Shown here: in pieces, positions 14,501-27,899 of the stretch | Layout of the letters: each line of letters begins with the position of its first letter | Numbering within the stretch: position 1 is the first letter of the stretch | Source: Monosporascus cannonballus | Taxonomy: Eukaryota > Ascomycota > Sordariomycetes > Xylariales | Direction of reading: 5' to 3' | NCBI GenBank assembly: GCA_004154925.1 | Contig: QJNS01000078.1 | Location: 231,327-295,326, forward strand | Length of the DNA: 64,000 bases | The notes under the pieces: model-generated | The model's input: only the letters and a program-made list of their open reading frames with translations | Told to the model about the DNA's origin: nothing | The model's database searches: none | Position numbers and translations under genes: made by a program

Positions 14501-14790
14501 TACATCAAAAAATAAAAACAGAACTAGAATTCGTACGGAACTAAATAAGAAAATATTATAACCAAAAAAATTAAAAAAACTAACCTTCGAAAAAAGAAAA
14601 ATAATTTTCCTTGCCACTAAAAACATTTAAATAAAAAAAACCTGGCAAAAAACTCGATTTCAAATATATCGGTCCATATAAAATCGCCAAAAAAATCTTA
14701 AAAAACAATTACTAATTACAGCTTCTATCAAAAATTAAACTCCATCTAATTGTTCATATTTCCTTACTTAAATCAGCAGTAAATACAATC
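11600..14790 (+). pseudogene. Gypsy I pol remnant (protease, RT, RNase H, integrase)
   Basis: Read across stops, the plus strand shows a retropepsin-like block near 11610-11680 and the downstream ILGLPW motif at 11860-11880. The RT follows, with its catalytic tetrad now YLDN (12737-12748), an Asp-to-Asn change of the kind RIP makes. RNase H has a TDISDY-like block near 13180 and a VYTD-like block near 13380. An integrase core starts VDRFTKF near 14028, and a GPY-type C-terminal segment lies near 14640-14770. The region where the catalytic Glu is expected appears changed to Lys. The order protease-RT-RNase H-integrase identifies Ty3/gypsy. Tens of stops show it is non-functional. Confidence 0.9.
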
Positions 14791-15589
14791 AAAATATACA
14801 CGGCAAAAAACGATATGGAAATAAAAAACAAACAAGCATATAAAACAAAAAAAAATATTCGACATACGGAAACAAAACGGACTTACCCAGTACCTAATCA
14901 AATAAAAAAAAACATCCAAATTCCGAAAACACTTAAAAACCTGTCAAAAATCTTATTGGCACTTAACGCCTATTAAAAAACCTTTACTAGCAACAACAGA
15001 ACCACCCAAAATAAAGGTATTCCAGTTCATAAGATCCAAAAAAAGAAATCCTTAATCCACCGTATTCTAATCAATAACGTCCACTCCACCTAAGGCCTAT
15101 ATTTCGACTACAAACTTTGACTCTAATTGCGCAAAATTATTAAAATCGTCCAAAATTAAAAAGTAGAATTAATAAATTTCGCACCCTAGAATTAATAATG
15201 CTAACGCTAACGACGTATACGAAAAAAACGTACAAAAACCTCGGATAAAAATTTTTCGGCCGCTAACTTTTCCTTTTTTAATCTTTTCGATTCTGCAATA
15301 TAATAATTAATCATAAAAACGGGGACTCCTATCCCGTCGTACGAACGTCGTTAATAAACGTATTCCTTATAACAAGAAACCCCGTCTATTATTTAGCAAT
15401 TAAGCTGCCGAACAGAATAAAAAAACAAAGTATTACATTAAAACATTCAAGTTTAATTAAATTAACCAAGGTAAATCGTTATTCGGATTTGCGAGAACGA
15501 CGCTTAAATACACCGGAAGACATATGAAACGAATGCAAAAACTTATTAAAAAAAGTTTTTAAGGGCAAAATTTGTAAAAGGGAAAATCG

Positions 15590-15977
15590 TATCATGACCT
15601 AACGAGCCACGGCCTCCAGAAACGGTCTGTCATAATCCAACCACAAGTACGCGGTAAGGCAGGTCACGTGATAGATCACCAACTCACTGGTGGTAAACCA
15701 GTAAGCCGGATCACCAACTTACTGATGGTAAACCAATGAACCGGATCACTAATTTATTGGTGGTAATCCAGCTAATAGGAATAAAATATATACGCTCACT
15801 AATTCCATAATCTAAATAACTTTAGCTTATAATACAATATTATTACCCAAGGCACCCTTAATATTACGAGACGTAATACGTTACTATATCTATTGCTTAG
15901 ATTCCCACGATACTCCTGCCAACATAAACCCGTCAACTTAAGGTTTAATAGTTGGTTAAACCGCATAGCTCGTCACA
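15590..15977 (+). repeat. Gypsy I 3' LTR (388 bp)
   Basis: It begins TATCATGACC (RIP form of TGTCATGACC) and ends CTCGTCACA. It is 35 bp longer than the 5' LTR because the GATCACCAA unit is present one extra time (15674-15708, 15709-15743, partial from 15744). Confidence 0.88.
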
Positions 15978-16559
15978 CTTTGGACCATTATTATTACCAG
16001 CGTTTACTTTAATAATTATTACGATTATTACGCCGACAGAAAAAAATAAAAATAATCTTAAATTTCTTTTATATTATTTAACTTAAAGTAATGGTAAAAA
16101 ACGAAAATATCTTATAAGTTATAAACGTATGTTTCTTATATGTTCCGTATTCAGAAAATATTATCCGAAACGAATACAGAATAAAGGAAACCGTATTTAA
16201 TATAAAACGTTTAGCTCTTTTTATAAGTATATATAATAATCGGCCGATAAATTACTAAAATTTAAGAAAATTAATTATCCGAAATACGCGTTATCTGAAT
16301 CGGAAAACTAATAATATTTTGGTATATATAAAAGTGTTTAAGTTATAAGACCGAATATATAAACGTAACTTACCGATACTGTCGCGAAACTGTAAAGAAT
16401 TATATATATATTTATTAAAAAACATATTCCTTAAAACCGGTAAAGTTTATTAATAAATTTATAAAGAAATATAATTCTGGAAGGCCGTTAACTAGTTTTC
16501 TGTTAAAAAAACCGGTTTTAAGGTATATATAAATAAATATTTACAAATTCAACAAGTAT

Positions 16560-17560
16560 AATTAATTTTAAAAATATAAGGCTCGTTTTATTATATAAGG
16601 CGATTCATAACTTAAATCCATTTATAACGATATATACGTAGTTATTTTCGCTAAAAACTTATTTCGAACTTTAATCGTTATTATGGTTAAATTCGACTTG
16701 AAATTTAAACAATATAATGCTATAAACGCCTTTAAAATACTCGTAACGTAATACGATTTTCTTAATTAAAAACGTATTATATAGATTAAGGGAATTATTT
16801 TGTTATAGTAAAAAAACTTTATTAAAACGTTTAAAAAAATAAGATTTAACCCCGTTCCTTATAAACTTTATTATTTTATTCGTTAAAGAATATTTAATTT
16901 TTTATAGACTATATTATTATGATATATTACAAAAATAATTAAGATTTCATTAATTAATTAATCCAATTAATAGAAAACCAGTATATTTTAATAAAGAATA
17001 AGGATTTATAGTACTTTTTCTATATGAAAATAATTAAAAGCAAACTTAATAAGAAAGTTTAATTACTTTAATCCAATTTTAAAAATAAATTAATTAATTT
17101 AATACCTAAAAAGTTTAAATAATTTTTTAAAAATACGCATAATTAGTATTAAGCTATTACTAAATCTTAATCTGGTCTATTTAAGCTTTATTAACAAATA
17201 CGAAAAAAATCCGTTTTATTTTTTTCGTAATAATTTATACGTGATCCAATATATTTTTTAAAATATTCCAATTTTCCCGATTTAACTTAAACCCTGATAA
17301 CATATATTATAAAGTTATTAACCGAATTATATTATATTTAATCGGAACCAAAATGCTGGCAATATAATTCAGGAATTAGAATTTATTAAATACTTAAAAT
17401 AACGTTGTTTTACGAAATTATAATTAACCGAAAAAGATTGTAAATTTACGTTATAAAACTATTCGGAAAAACAATAAAACAATAAATAAATAATAAAATA
17501 TAATATTTACTTTTATAAAAAATACTTTAGTTAATTTTCGATTATTTAGAAAACTAAACA
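16560..17560 (+). pseudogene. Copia reverse transcriptase/RNase H remnant of the host element
   Basis: The last piece of the host copia contains a degraded RT. The catalytic region reads IDYIIMIYY after RIP-type changes (about 16904-16930, copia consensus YVDD followed by hydrophobics). It is followed about 100 bp later by YFFYMKI, matching the copia YFLGM-I block (17011-17031). Upstream, a block near 16560-16880 fits the N-terminal fingers. Many in-frame stops, nearly all explicable as CAA/CAG/CGA/TGG changes, inactivate it. The inverted copy holds the equivalent region near 1500-2700. Confidence 0.75.
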
Positions 17561-17984
17561 TTATCTTAAATATAAAGCGGTTAAATATATAATATAATAA
17601 TTAACACATTATATAGCTTATTAACATTTATATCATTATATTATTAACGAAATTATAATATATAAGTATATATAATTATTAATTATAATAAGTTATAAAA
17701 AGAAATTTAATTAGAATAAATCATATATTTACGAGCCATATATTAATTAACGGTTTAACAAAAACCTTATTATACAAATGCTTTAAGTATTTAAAAAAAA
17801 TAATTAAAATTAATAAATATTACGAAAGTTTTCGATTAACGAAAGAACGTCCTGCAAAAGATTTCAAAAAAGAAATTGGTTAATTAAGAAGATTTAATTA
17901 CCGGATAAAAAATATAATAGATAGTAATAATTTTAAGAATTATAATAATTAATATCGTAAATATTTTAAGGTATTAAGATGGTA

Positions 17985-18147
17985 TATTAGCTAGCAAGCG
18001 GTGCTCTAGTACCTTATATACCGAAGATTCCCTCTAATCGGAACATATATGTTTCGAGATTAGATTATTTTAAAGTGCAATGCGCGTTCTAGAGCACCTG
18101 CAACTAGTTATCAATATATACATAACTAAGGTCCCTTATATCTGACA
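17985..18147 (+). repeat. Copia host element 3' LTR (163 bp)
   Basis: It starts TATTAGCTAGC (RIP form of TGTTAGC) and ends TATCTGACA, followed by GTTAA (18148-18152), which matches 137-141. Its length equals the other three copies of this LTR. Confidence 0.85.
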
Positions 18148-18152
18148 GTTAA

Positions 18153-20769
18153 CACTATTAAAAAGAGGGTATATTGTGCTTGTCGCGGCCACGCGGTAGC
18201 CTTACGTATAACGCAAAAGTTGTAAGAAAATTCATAGAAATTTACTTTATTAAATTCAGATTTTATTATAGCGGTTGTAGTTGCGACTGCGGTGCAACAA
18301 TAGCTAGGGCTTTTTACAAACCTATAATTTTAAATATCTATTTATAAAAGTTTTATAAAAATATTTATAAAAATAAAAAACCTTTTAAAAAAAGATTACC
18401 AATAGATTACAATTTATATTTTCGTTTTAAATAAATCTATATAAAATTGCAAAGCGTGTTTTTTAAATTTTGCAAATAAGACAATAATAAAAATTATAAT
18501 TATATGTATTTTTAACCTTTTTTTAAATATATAACTTTTAGATGTATTTCGGTTAAATAAAAATAGTAAAAATAAATTCAACTTTTCGTTTCAAATACTC
18601 TTTTTATTTAAAGCGATTTTCTAATAACAATAGTATAACTGCTATATATAACATAAATTTATAAACTTTTCAAAAATACTTTAATATATAGAAATCTTTT
18701 TCGTTATTTCTTTATTTGTTCGGATTATAGCTATTGCGTTATCACAATAAAACCGTTCTAAATTTAATTAAATATAATATTTGTATCGTTATAATATTAA
18801 AATAATAATTCGTATAAATAAAACATTTATTAATTCGAGAGCGGAAAGATTTATCCTTAATAATACAAATAAACAAATTATATCATAATATTGAAAAGAA
18901 TAACCGAGATAAAATATTTAATCCGATTGTATTCATAGTATTAAACTTAGATAATTAACATATTAAAAGCATAATAAATGCGCAAGATTTTTTAATTTAT
19001 ATATAAAATCCGGGCTTTTTAATAAGATGGAATTAATTATAAACGTTATACTTTATTCTATTTTAAACATTTTTGCAATAAAAACGCATTTTACTTTTCT
19101 TTAATAAAATTAGAATAATTTAATAATATAACGAATAAAATATATATAATTATTAATTAATATTGTCTTCCGCTATAATATATAATTTCGTAATTTAAAA
19201 AACCTTTTACATTATAACATCATTATTTTGTTTTATATTTATACGTTTTATTTTTCTATTATTTACTATTAATCGATGTTTTATATTTTTTCTGATCTAC
19301 TTATTCTGAAGCACAGTAAGATTTTGTTTATGTTTTAATAGTTTAATATATATTTTTATTTATTAATATAATTTAAATACGTTTAATATATATAAATATA
19401 TAATATATTTATATAGTTATATATTAAAGTAATCATATTATATAATTAACGTTTTAATTCTCAGTGGATATTATATTACTAATATATTTCTATATTTTAA
19501 TTTCAAAAATCAAAAAAAGCATTGAAGTTTTTAAGATATTTTTTTATCGCAATTCTATTAAGTGGGTCTAGGTATATTGAAATTATTTTAATAATATTTT
19601 TATTTAATATCTTTTTAATATATTTGTATTTTTTATAATTTTGATTTTTATTTATTCAGAAAAGGTATAAATATTACATATTAAATTAAATATTATTTTA
19701 TTCTTTTAATTTTTATACCTATTAATAAATTATTATTATTAAATCGTTTATAAGTATATTAGTAAAATTTATATATTATATATTAATTTATGTTAGCTTA
19801 TATTTTAATAACATTATGATATTATAATATCATATATTATAATATATATGAGATTTAAATTTAAATTACGAATAGTTATTTTTATATTTTTTATAAACAT
19901 ATAATAATTTTATATAATTAAGTAAGTACTTTTAAAGATACATATCAATTCGTTATTAGGTTCTACTTAATTAATTATTCGTATTAATAGATTAAAAGAT
20001 TTAAACCGAAATTTCTTTTATTTTTTTTAAACCAACGTAATAATTCAAAATAAGTTTAAAAGTTATTTATTTTAATTATATAAAATAACAAATTTAGAGC
20101 GATTAATATTGCAGTCAAGTTTAATATAAATAATAAAAATAAAAAGTATCTTATTATAAATTAATTTTATAAAACCTATTTAAATTCATTACGATCTTCA
20201 AATTTAATATTAATTATTTTATACCACTTTTTGAATTGAAATTAATCACCATTTTAACCGTTTAATTTAAATTTTATATCTTATAAGGTTCTTTTAAAAA
20301 GATTTTAAATACTAATAAGATTTAATCATATATAATAAAATACATAAGAATTTTTAATTATAATATATATATATATATATAGATTATAAGATCGTGATAT
20401 AAATTTATAATTATAAAACTTATTAATTAATATTAATTGTATAATTTGACATAATTTTTATAACGTATATTTAAATTTAAGCTATATTTTTAAAGCTAAG
20501 CTAGATATGTAGAAAAGCTTTATACGATATACTTTACAGGATAGATGTTACATTTAGTATTTTAAAAAACTATAATTAATTTATAGTAATTTTCATTTCC
20601 AAAAATTACATTTAATTAATAATGAAAACTAATTTGTTTTGTTTAAACCTTTTTAGAAAATTGTATTTAATATTATATAAAAATATCGTACGTTATTATT
20701 ATTTTTAATGGATTAGTTATAAATATTTATATTTTTATATTTGCCAAATTCTATTAATAATATTTATTA
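18153..20769. other. AT-rich degraded DNA, nothing recognisable
   Basis: The first 180 bp keep moderate GC (for example CTTGTCGCGGCCACGCGG) and continue the pre-insertion flank. The rest is strongly AT-rich with stops in all frames. I see no family, gene or RNA. Confidence 0.5.
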
Positions 20770-20985
20770 TAGGCATTTAAGGTTTGCCCCTAAAGCTTAT
20801 TATTAACGTTGGCCGCGTAAATCTTAATATTTCGTAAGTTATATCGTTTAATTCTATCGAACTGTAAAGTTAACGAGTGTAAGATTTATCATGGTCGAAG
20901 TTTATCAACAACCACGTATTAATCGACTTTAAAATAAGGTTTTCAAAACTGAAATATAATTTATCTTAACTTTAAACAATATTAA
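20770..20985 (+). repeat. Direct repeat A, left copy (possible LTR of an outer element)
   Basis: This block aligns in the same orientation with about 34800-34975, mostly through transitions. The clearest part is GTCGAAGTTTATCAACAACC here against GTCGAAACTTATTAATAACT there. The spacing is about 14 kb, or about 6.7 kb after removing gypsy II, a plausible LTR retrotransposon size. Ends are uncertain and no target duplication was found. Confidence 0.45.
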
Positions 20986-21174
20986 TTAATTACTATATTC
21001 AAAATTATCAAATATAATATTTATTGTAGAAATTATATTTCATATAAAAATTTTATCTATTGTAATTAATTTATATAATGTAACTTAATTATTAATATAT
21101 GATATATTAATAAAGTATAATATGTATTTAAGTGATAAAATAATAACATTAATCTAAATTTTATGTAAGAAAAA

Positions 21175-21903
21175 AACCTCGAGGCGTTACTTACTCAAAT
21201 ATAAACAAGGACTTCTAACGTATTTTGACGTTGAAACTGCTGGTTTTTTATGTTATGTAACGGAATAGCTAATCCTTTTATTCTCTTATATTATTCCAAC
21301 GGTAATCGGGTGTTCTAGCCACTAATTACGACCGCAGATTAGGGTTCGAATCCGATATAAAAGCTAAAAAATATTAAAGATTTCCTATAAATCGTCGAAA
21401 GGGGGCTTTCGTTACGCTTATAAGGCTAAATAATTTATTTATGCCTATTTAATAAACCAATAGGCGACTGGTTACGGTATAATAATATTATTCATTTAAG
21501 ATAACAAAAGCTCTTTTATTTTCGTAATTATTTCGATCGGCGATATTTCGATATTATAGACGGCTGGGGTTATATCTGGTTTTTTAGGAGTTTAACATAT
21601 TTAAATCATTATCTATTACGCATATTGCCGAAAGATTTATTAATTTAAAAAGAATTAATAATTAAAGAGATAACGAATAAAAAGGCGGGTTATATTTAAA
21701 AACCTTTTAACGCGTTACTAGCAGCTCGCTAATTAAGAAATTAGAACGATTTTTAAAAAAGAAGAAGAATAATGTAAAAAAATGGCCTCGAAGAGTTTTT
21801 GGCTTAAGTACGAAAAAGGATTTCTAACGTACCTTAGCGTTAAAACGACTAATCTTTTGAGTTATATAGCGGAATAGCTAATTTTTCTATTTTCTTATAT
21901 TTT
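21175..21903. repeat. Small unit bounded by about 120-bp direct repeats, with tRNA-like core
   Basis: The segments 21175-21295 and 21776-21903 are direct repeats (both contain GGAATAGCTAAT and a shared CTCGA/GGC start) differing mainly by transitions. The about 480-bp interior keeps more GC than its surroundings. It contains a perfect B-box-like GGTTCGAATCC at 21343-21353. It could be a short non-autonomous LTR element or a tRNA-derived SINE between repeats. No coding frame is convincing. Confidence 0.45.
21300..21372 (+). tRNA. tRNA-like sequence or tRNA pseudogene
   Basis: GGTTCGAATCC (21343-21353) is a canonical Pol III B-box/T-loop, preceded by GACCGCAGATTAG, similar to an anticodon-stem/variable region. 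TCTAGCCACTAATTA could be a mutated D-arm. The T-stem does not pair properly and no acceptor stem was confirmed, so I treat it as a mutated tRNA or SINE head, not a working tRNA. Confidence 0.25.
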
Positions 21904-24900
21904 AACAAAATTTTAAAATAAATTACTTCTTAATTCGGTGTAATATTGTTAATATTCTAAAACAAAAGAAAATAAAATATAATTAAAACTTTTAACATTT
22001 TATGTATTTTCTATATATGGTTATTACTATTTTAAGGTTTTAAAATTTTTTATATTAATTAAATTTGTAAATACTTTTCATAACATTAAAAATAATATTT
22101 GTTTAAAATGTATTAATAATGTTTTAAAAATTATCAATTAATATTATTAATATCTAACATTAATATATAAAATATACTTTAAATTTTAATATTATTATTC
22201 TTTTTATTTTAAAATTTATTAGTTTTTTCTTTTCTTTATTTATAACTGTTAACAAATTAAAATTTCGCTGTTGTTTTCTTTTCGCGATTTACAACATAAT
22301 TATTATTTATAATATTTTCAAATACTTTTACACGATATCTTTTTAATTTTAATTTATTTTACGAATTTCTAATTTTGTTATAAATTTTCTTTTATAATAA
22401 TATAGGACTAATATTATGTTTTCAAAAATAATTAACGTTTAATCGTCGAATATTTAATTTATACTTTTTAAAATATAATTGTAACAAAATATTATATTTA
22501 TCGTAAATATTTATATATATATATGTTTTTTTAAATTAATTCATAATAAACTGTATTAGAATATATTTATATATTTTAAGCATTTCTATTTTTTTAAAGT
22601 TCTTACTGTATTGTTTTATTAATCTTATAAAAACGGACATTATGTTTTTATATTATTTATAAATTATAAAATAATTTGAAAATGGCCAAAAGTGCTTATA
22701 ATAAATATGTATAATTAAGTAGTAAATTAAAATATATATTGAAAAATGGTTAGTTAAAAATGTTTTCAATTCCACTTTTGAAAAAATATCTAAATTAAAT
22801 TATATAGTTACAAATTAATTATAAAATTATTTTTAAATTTCATATAACGATCTTAAAGTGTAATTTAAAGAATATCGATTTATATTTTAAAAATAAAATT
22901 TATATATTTAACTATAAAATAAGTCTAATAATTAAAATAAACCGTTTTATATGTTATTTTTTTAAAAAAGAAATTATATTTAATATTTACATCATGCTAT
23001 TATTTATTACTTTACAACATTTTAAAATATTAGTATTTAATTTTATTATATATATAGCGTTTAAAACTTTATTTATGAGATAATAAAAGTAATTATGTTT
23101 ATTAAATATCAATTTTGTTTAATTATTATTTCAGAACTTAAATACCGTTTAAAGATGTTTTGTGTTTTAAAAGTTACATTTTAATTAATAAAAACTAATA
23201 ATAAGTGGTATTGTATTAGTATTCTAATATAAATTTTTAAAATATATCACTGTATCGTAATACACTATAAAATTATATAAAACTTTTATGTTTTAAAGCG
23301 GAAAATTTATTATATTTTTATTTTTTAATTAACAAATTCAATACCGTTGTAATACTACGTAATAACTACTTTGATTACTTTAATAACGTTATTAATTTTA
23401 AGTTTGAACAACTTAATTATTTATTTTATTTATATTTTTCGGTATATAAAATTTATATTCTAATTGTTTATATCGATGTTATAATTCCAATTTATAAAAA
23501 CGGTTTTTATTTATACGATAATTTGTAAAACTTAAAACTTTAAGATATTAAACTAGTATTAGTTCGAAATATTATTTTAAATAAAAGTTTAACTTATTTG
23601 TTAATAGTATTATTTATAGTTTTTATTAATTTCGTATTAATCGTGATATATTTTTAAATACAACGTTATTCTCAAATACAGTATATAAATTTAATTTTTC
23701 TTTTTATTTTAAATATTTTTCAACTTTGAAAATAATTTCTTTGTTTATAAAACCTTTATCGACTTCACTTTTAATGGACATCCTGTATTAATAAAAATAT
23801 ATATTCGTTTAAAAGTTTAATAGTCGCCGTAAATATAATATATACATAGTTTAAATTGCGAACTAATTGGATAATCTATATTTACTTTAGTAATAACCTT
23901 CTTTCTATTATTATTTTCTGTATATTAAGCGTAAATAACTTAAATAACCGTTATATTAAAAAGTTTAAAAAACTAGAAATATTTAAAAACGTCGATTAAC
24001 TGCTTGTTAAAATAGAATATATCGAAAATTATTTTTCGTATTTACTCATACATATTATGTCTATAATATAAAACAATTATACATAGATAAATTATAATTC
24101 GTTTTTATAAGGTTATTTCTTATAATATTATATTATTATTATTTAAATTTTATATTTGTAATCGATAACATTGTTCTTTTTTTATTACTGTTTTATATCG
24201 CGGTCGAAAATACCGTTTTAAATAATATATTTTAAAATGTCGAAGTTGCAAACTTTTATTTGTGATTATAATATTTGTTAATTTATTAAAGATTTATACA
24301 TTGTAAAAAATCTGAGATAATTTTTCAAATATTTAAAATAAACTCTATTAATGGATTTAGACTTAAAATATTTCAATTTCAAAATTTAGCTAAATAACAC
24401 TTAATTAAACGTTAATAAAATATCGATTATCTTTATTGTTCTGTATAGTTAAAAACCTAGTTAAAGTTTTCGATAATATATTAACGGATATACATCTTTA
24501 ATTAAAAATATTTTTAACATTAAACCTAAAAATATTACCTAATATAATTCATGCAATTAATAAAAGATCAAGGACTAAATATATATAGTGATTAATTAAT
24601 ATAATTAACATTTAAATATTAATTTTAGTATAAAAAAAGTTCTTTAAATATAATGTCAGAATTCTTTTAAAAATTTAAAAGAAATTCTATATTTTAACCT
24701 AATAATATCGTAATTTAAATCACATTTTTTAAATATGATTTTTATATCGTATTAGATATTTTTTATCATTAATTACTTTACTTAATGTAGTTTCTATATT
24801 ATATTTATATAAATGTATTTGTATATTAAAACCTTTTATTATAAAACTATAATTAATATTAATTATAACCGAAATATTTATAGGTATTTTAACTGTTTTA

Positions 24901-25394
24901 ATAATATGTTTCTAAAAATTAAATAAGTAAACCGTATTATTTTAATAATATAATGTATAATAAATATTCAATAGTAAATATTAATTTTTTTTCAAAAGTT
25001 TATATATTTAAATATTTTATTACACCTAATTCTTAAAATTTTTAATGCTTTTGTAAAATTAAATTAATCAATAGTTATATTATTTAAAGAGTTTTATTGG
25101 AATTGTAATTTTAAAATACTATTAAGAATTTTAAATATTAAAAATAATTTTAATAAATTCGAAAATACGGTTTTAAATTGTTGAAGAAAGATGTAATATC
25201 TTTATATTACATTTTTTAATATACAAATATTAATATTATTTATGAAAAATCGCATTATTTCTAGTATTAAATTATAAAACATGCTTTTAATTACTTATTA
25301 ACTTTAAAATGTAAAATTAATTAATTATAAAAGTATTAAAATATATTATATTAATTTTAACGACATTATAAATATTATTAATTTGTAAAATAAT
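21904..25394. other. AT-rich degraded DNA, nothing recognisable
   Basis: Dense stops on all frames, long A/T runs and residual CpG. No family motif or repeat boundary is visible. Confidence 0.5.
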
Positions 25395-25590
25395 TGACAG
25401 CTATAAGCTGAGATAAGGTGATCTCCGACCAGTTGTAAAGCGTATTTCAAAATGTAAATATATCAAGTTACTTCCATCTGGCGTTTCCTATTAATTACGA
25501 GATAGTGGATTTATAGTAGTAAATAAATCGATAGCTAATCGATAGCTGGTTGACTACTAGCCTTATTCTTATAGGGGCTATATTCTTATA
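25395..25590 (-). repeat. Gypsy II LTR, left copy
   Basis: It shares an unbroken 196-bp alignment with 32560-32755 (common segments ACTAGCCTTAT and TATAGGGGCT). It contains the internal CGATAGCTAATCGATAGCTGG repeat, seen as CGGTAGCTGATCGGTGGCTGG in the other copy. Exact ends are uncertain by a few bases. Confidence 0.82.
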
Positions 25591-27899
25591 ATTACTTCTT
25601 TTTTTTAAGTTGTTATTCTTTAATAGCATTATTATTAATTTAATATAATACGTTTTACAAATCTGGTTACGTATTTTTATCGATAATTTCTCGTTGTAAT
25701 TACGCAACTTATATTATATTATAGGTAATTACCGTAGTAATTAATGCATATTATGCTACGTAATTAATTATTCTTCGCCTAATTTCGTGTTATAATTCGC
25801 TTTTTAACTCCATTTTATTTATCTTTTTTTTCGCTCCTATATCTTTATTTTTTCTACGTACGCGTTCCGTTCGATTTTTAGTTTTTCTTTATTTTTATTT
25901 CGCCTTTTTCGATTATTTTGCTTCTAATTTCCTTTTTTTCTTTATTCGCTATATTCGTTTTTTCATAAAGTATTTCAAAAAATAATATTTTAACATTAAT
26001 AATAATTGGAATTTCTTTTAACGTTATTCCTTTCACGCCGACGATAAAATAAAATATTAATTATATTGCAGGCGATTATAAGTCGTACTGTATTTACGTA
26101 ATATAACGTTATTTCGATTACTATACGGCTTGTATTTAAGTTTCGGACGTTTTAAATTATATCGTAACTAATTCTTATTATAAAACTTTTCGTACGATAA
26201 ATAATTATACCTAATGTTATTAATATTGCCGTTTATTTCCGTTCAAATTCCGATTGTTTTTAAGAATACCGCTTAAACGGTTTTTTAGTTCGGTATCGAT
26301 AATTAGGAATTAATTAATAAATTCGAAAATGTTCGTATTACGAATACTTAGTACGAACGTTTCGACGTAATTGCGATCAGTCGTTAATTCGATAACTTTC
26401 GCAAAATCGAATTTGCTCTTAATGCGGTTATTATTAAAAAAATATCGTTTTCTTAATACATTAGAGGTTGATTTTCGATCGTCTGTTATAACTGCAAAAG
26501 TCTAGTTTTAACGCCGGTTTATAGGTTTACAAATTTAGGTTTTTTTTATAAATATTACGATCTTTTTTTTATTATTTTGCGATTAATGTTCGATTAGGCG
26601 TAATTTTAAGGTACTTTTATGAATAAGATCACTTGTAAAAGCCGTTATATTTTTTGTTTACGAATATTTTCTGTCTGTTTTTTAATGTTTCGACGAAACT
26701 TTAATACTTATTGATAATTATAATTAAAAAAGGTTTTACTCGGCAAAATTATTATTAAACCTAAGTACGTTAAATACTTTAAGGACGGCGCCTTATTTTT
26801 AATTAGCAACAAATTATATTCCGGTTATTTGGGCTCTGTTTTTCGTAAAAAGTAAAACGTTCTTAAATTTTTTTCCGAGCTTTACTTCAGTAAATTTAAT
26901 AAACGTATCTGCTTTTTGCCGTTATATATTTTCTAATTATCTTTCGATATTTTTATATTAATTTCTTTAATACCTTTATTAAAGGCTAATTTACGTAAAA
27001 CTTTATAATTCAGCGCGAAATTTTGTTTTCGAAATAAAAGTTTGATTTTTTTTACATTACTTATCGGTTTTCGACCGGTATACGATAACGTAATTATTTG
27101 CTAAAAGCTTAAAAGTAATTATATAATTAAGTAATAATTTAATATTAATATTTTATTTTTATTTAAAATTATTTTTTATAATTTTATAATTATTAGATAA
27201 CCAATTTTTAACCGCGCTATTGTTGTTTTACGATCTTTAAGTCGTTTTATTTCTTATATATATATCTAATTCTTTTTATAATATTATAATATTTTGGTTA
27301 TGTATTCGAAATATATTTAAAACTTTTACGTATTATATTTCGCGGGCTAACTTTCTTATTTATTTAAGTATTCGTGTTATCTCCTCTTATTTCGTTAACG
27401 GATAATATTCTTTAATACTTATTTTTCGTATTTCTTTATTAAGTTTAATAACGTTGTTTAAACGTTATTTGGTTTCCGATTATGTTACGGTTTTAATACG
27501 GATACCGGGAATATATTATATATTCGTGAATATTTAATAAGAACATTTATTTTGTACGTTTTAAAACTGATTTATTTTTAATCGTAATTCGGATATAAAT
27601 AATCAAGAACTTTTTATTTTTAAACTTAAAGATTTTAATCGATAAGCTTATTTATTACTTTAATTAAAATTCTGTAAGCATATAGCATTAATTATAATAC
27701 TTTTTCTGGGCTGCCGTTATTTTCTTTTAATATTCGTGTATTATTCGACGAATAAATATTATTTTTTCGAACCCTTTTTTAATTTTTTGTACTTATCTCT
27801 TAAACCTTTATAAAAGGTATTTTACTATCTTAAATAATATCTATATAGGGCTTCGAACAGAAAGCGGCCGGTAAATACGTTTCGCGTGTTATTATATAT

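Larger units (their letters stand above)
9297..15977 (+). mobile_element. Ty3/gypsy LTR retrotransposon I, RIP-degraded
   Basis: This 6.68-kb element has LTRs at 9297-9649 and 15590-15977 and 5-bp target duplications, and it interrupts the copia host. Read on the plus strand through many stops, the domain order is gag-like (about 9990-11000), aspartic protease (about 11610-11910), reverse transcriptase (about 12340-12960), RNase H (about 13170-13430) and integrase (about 13850-14780). Integrase after RNase H is the gypsy order. The LTRs are markedly more GC-rich than the interior. No long open frame survives. Confidence 0.92.
142..18147 (+). mobile_element. Composite Ty1/copia LTR retrotransposon (host of nested insertions), RIP-degraded
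   Basis: This is a copia-type element lying sense on the plus strand. Its two 163-bp LTRs (142-304 and 17985-18147) are flanked by GTTAA on both sides. Without the later insertions it would be about 5.4 kb, normal for copia elements. Its own pieces are 142-637, 6142-6281, 6724-9296 and 15983-18147; the gaps are filled by a second copia copy, a solo LTR and a gypsy element. The last piece contains a degraded reverse transcriptase followed by RNase H-like sequence, the copia order with RT near the 3' end. All frames carry many stops, and differences from the second copy are mainly C/T and G/A transitions, so it is dead. Family assignment rests on RT motifs and size. Confidence 0.88.
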
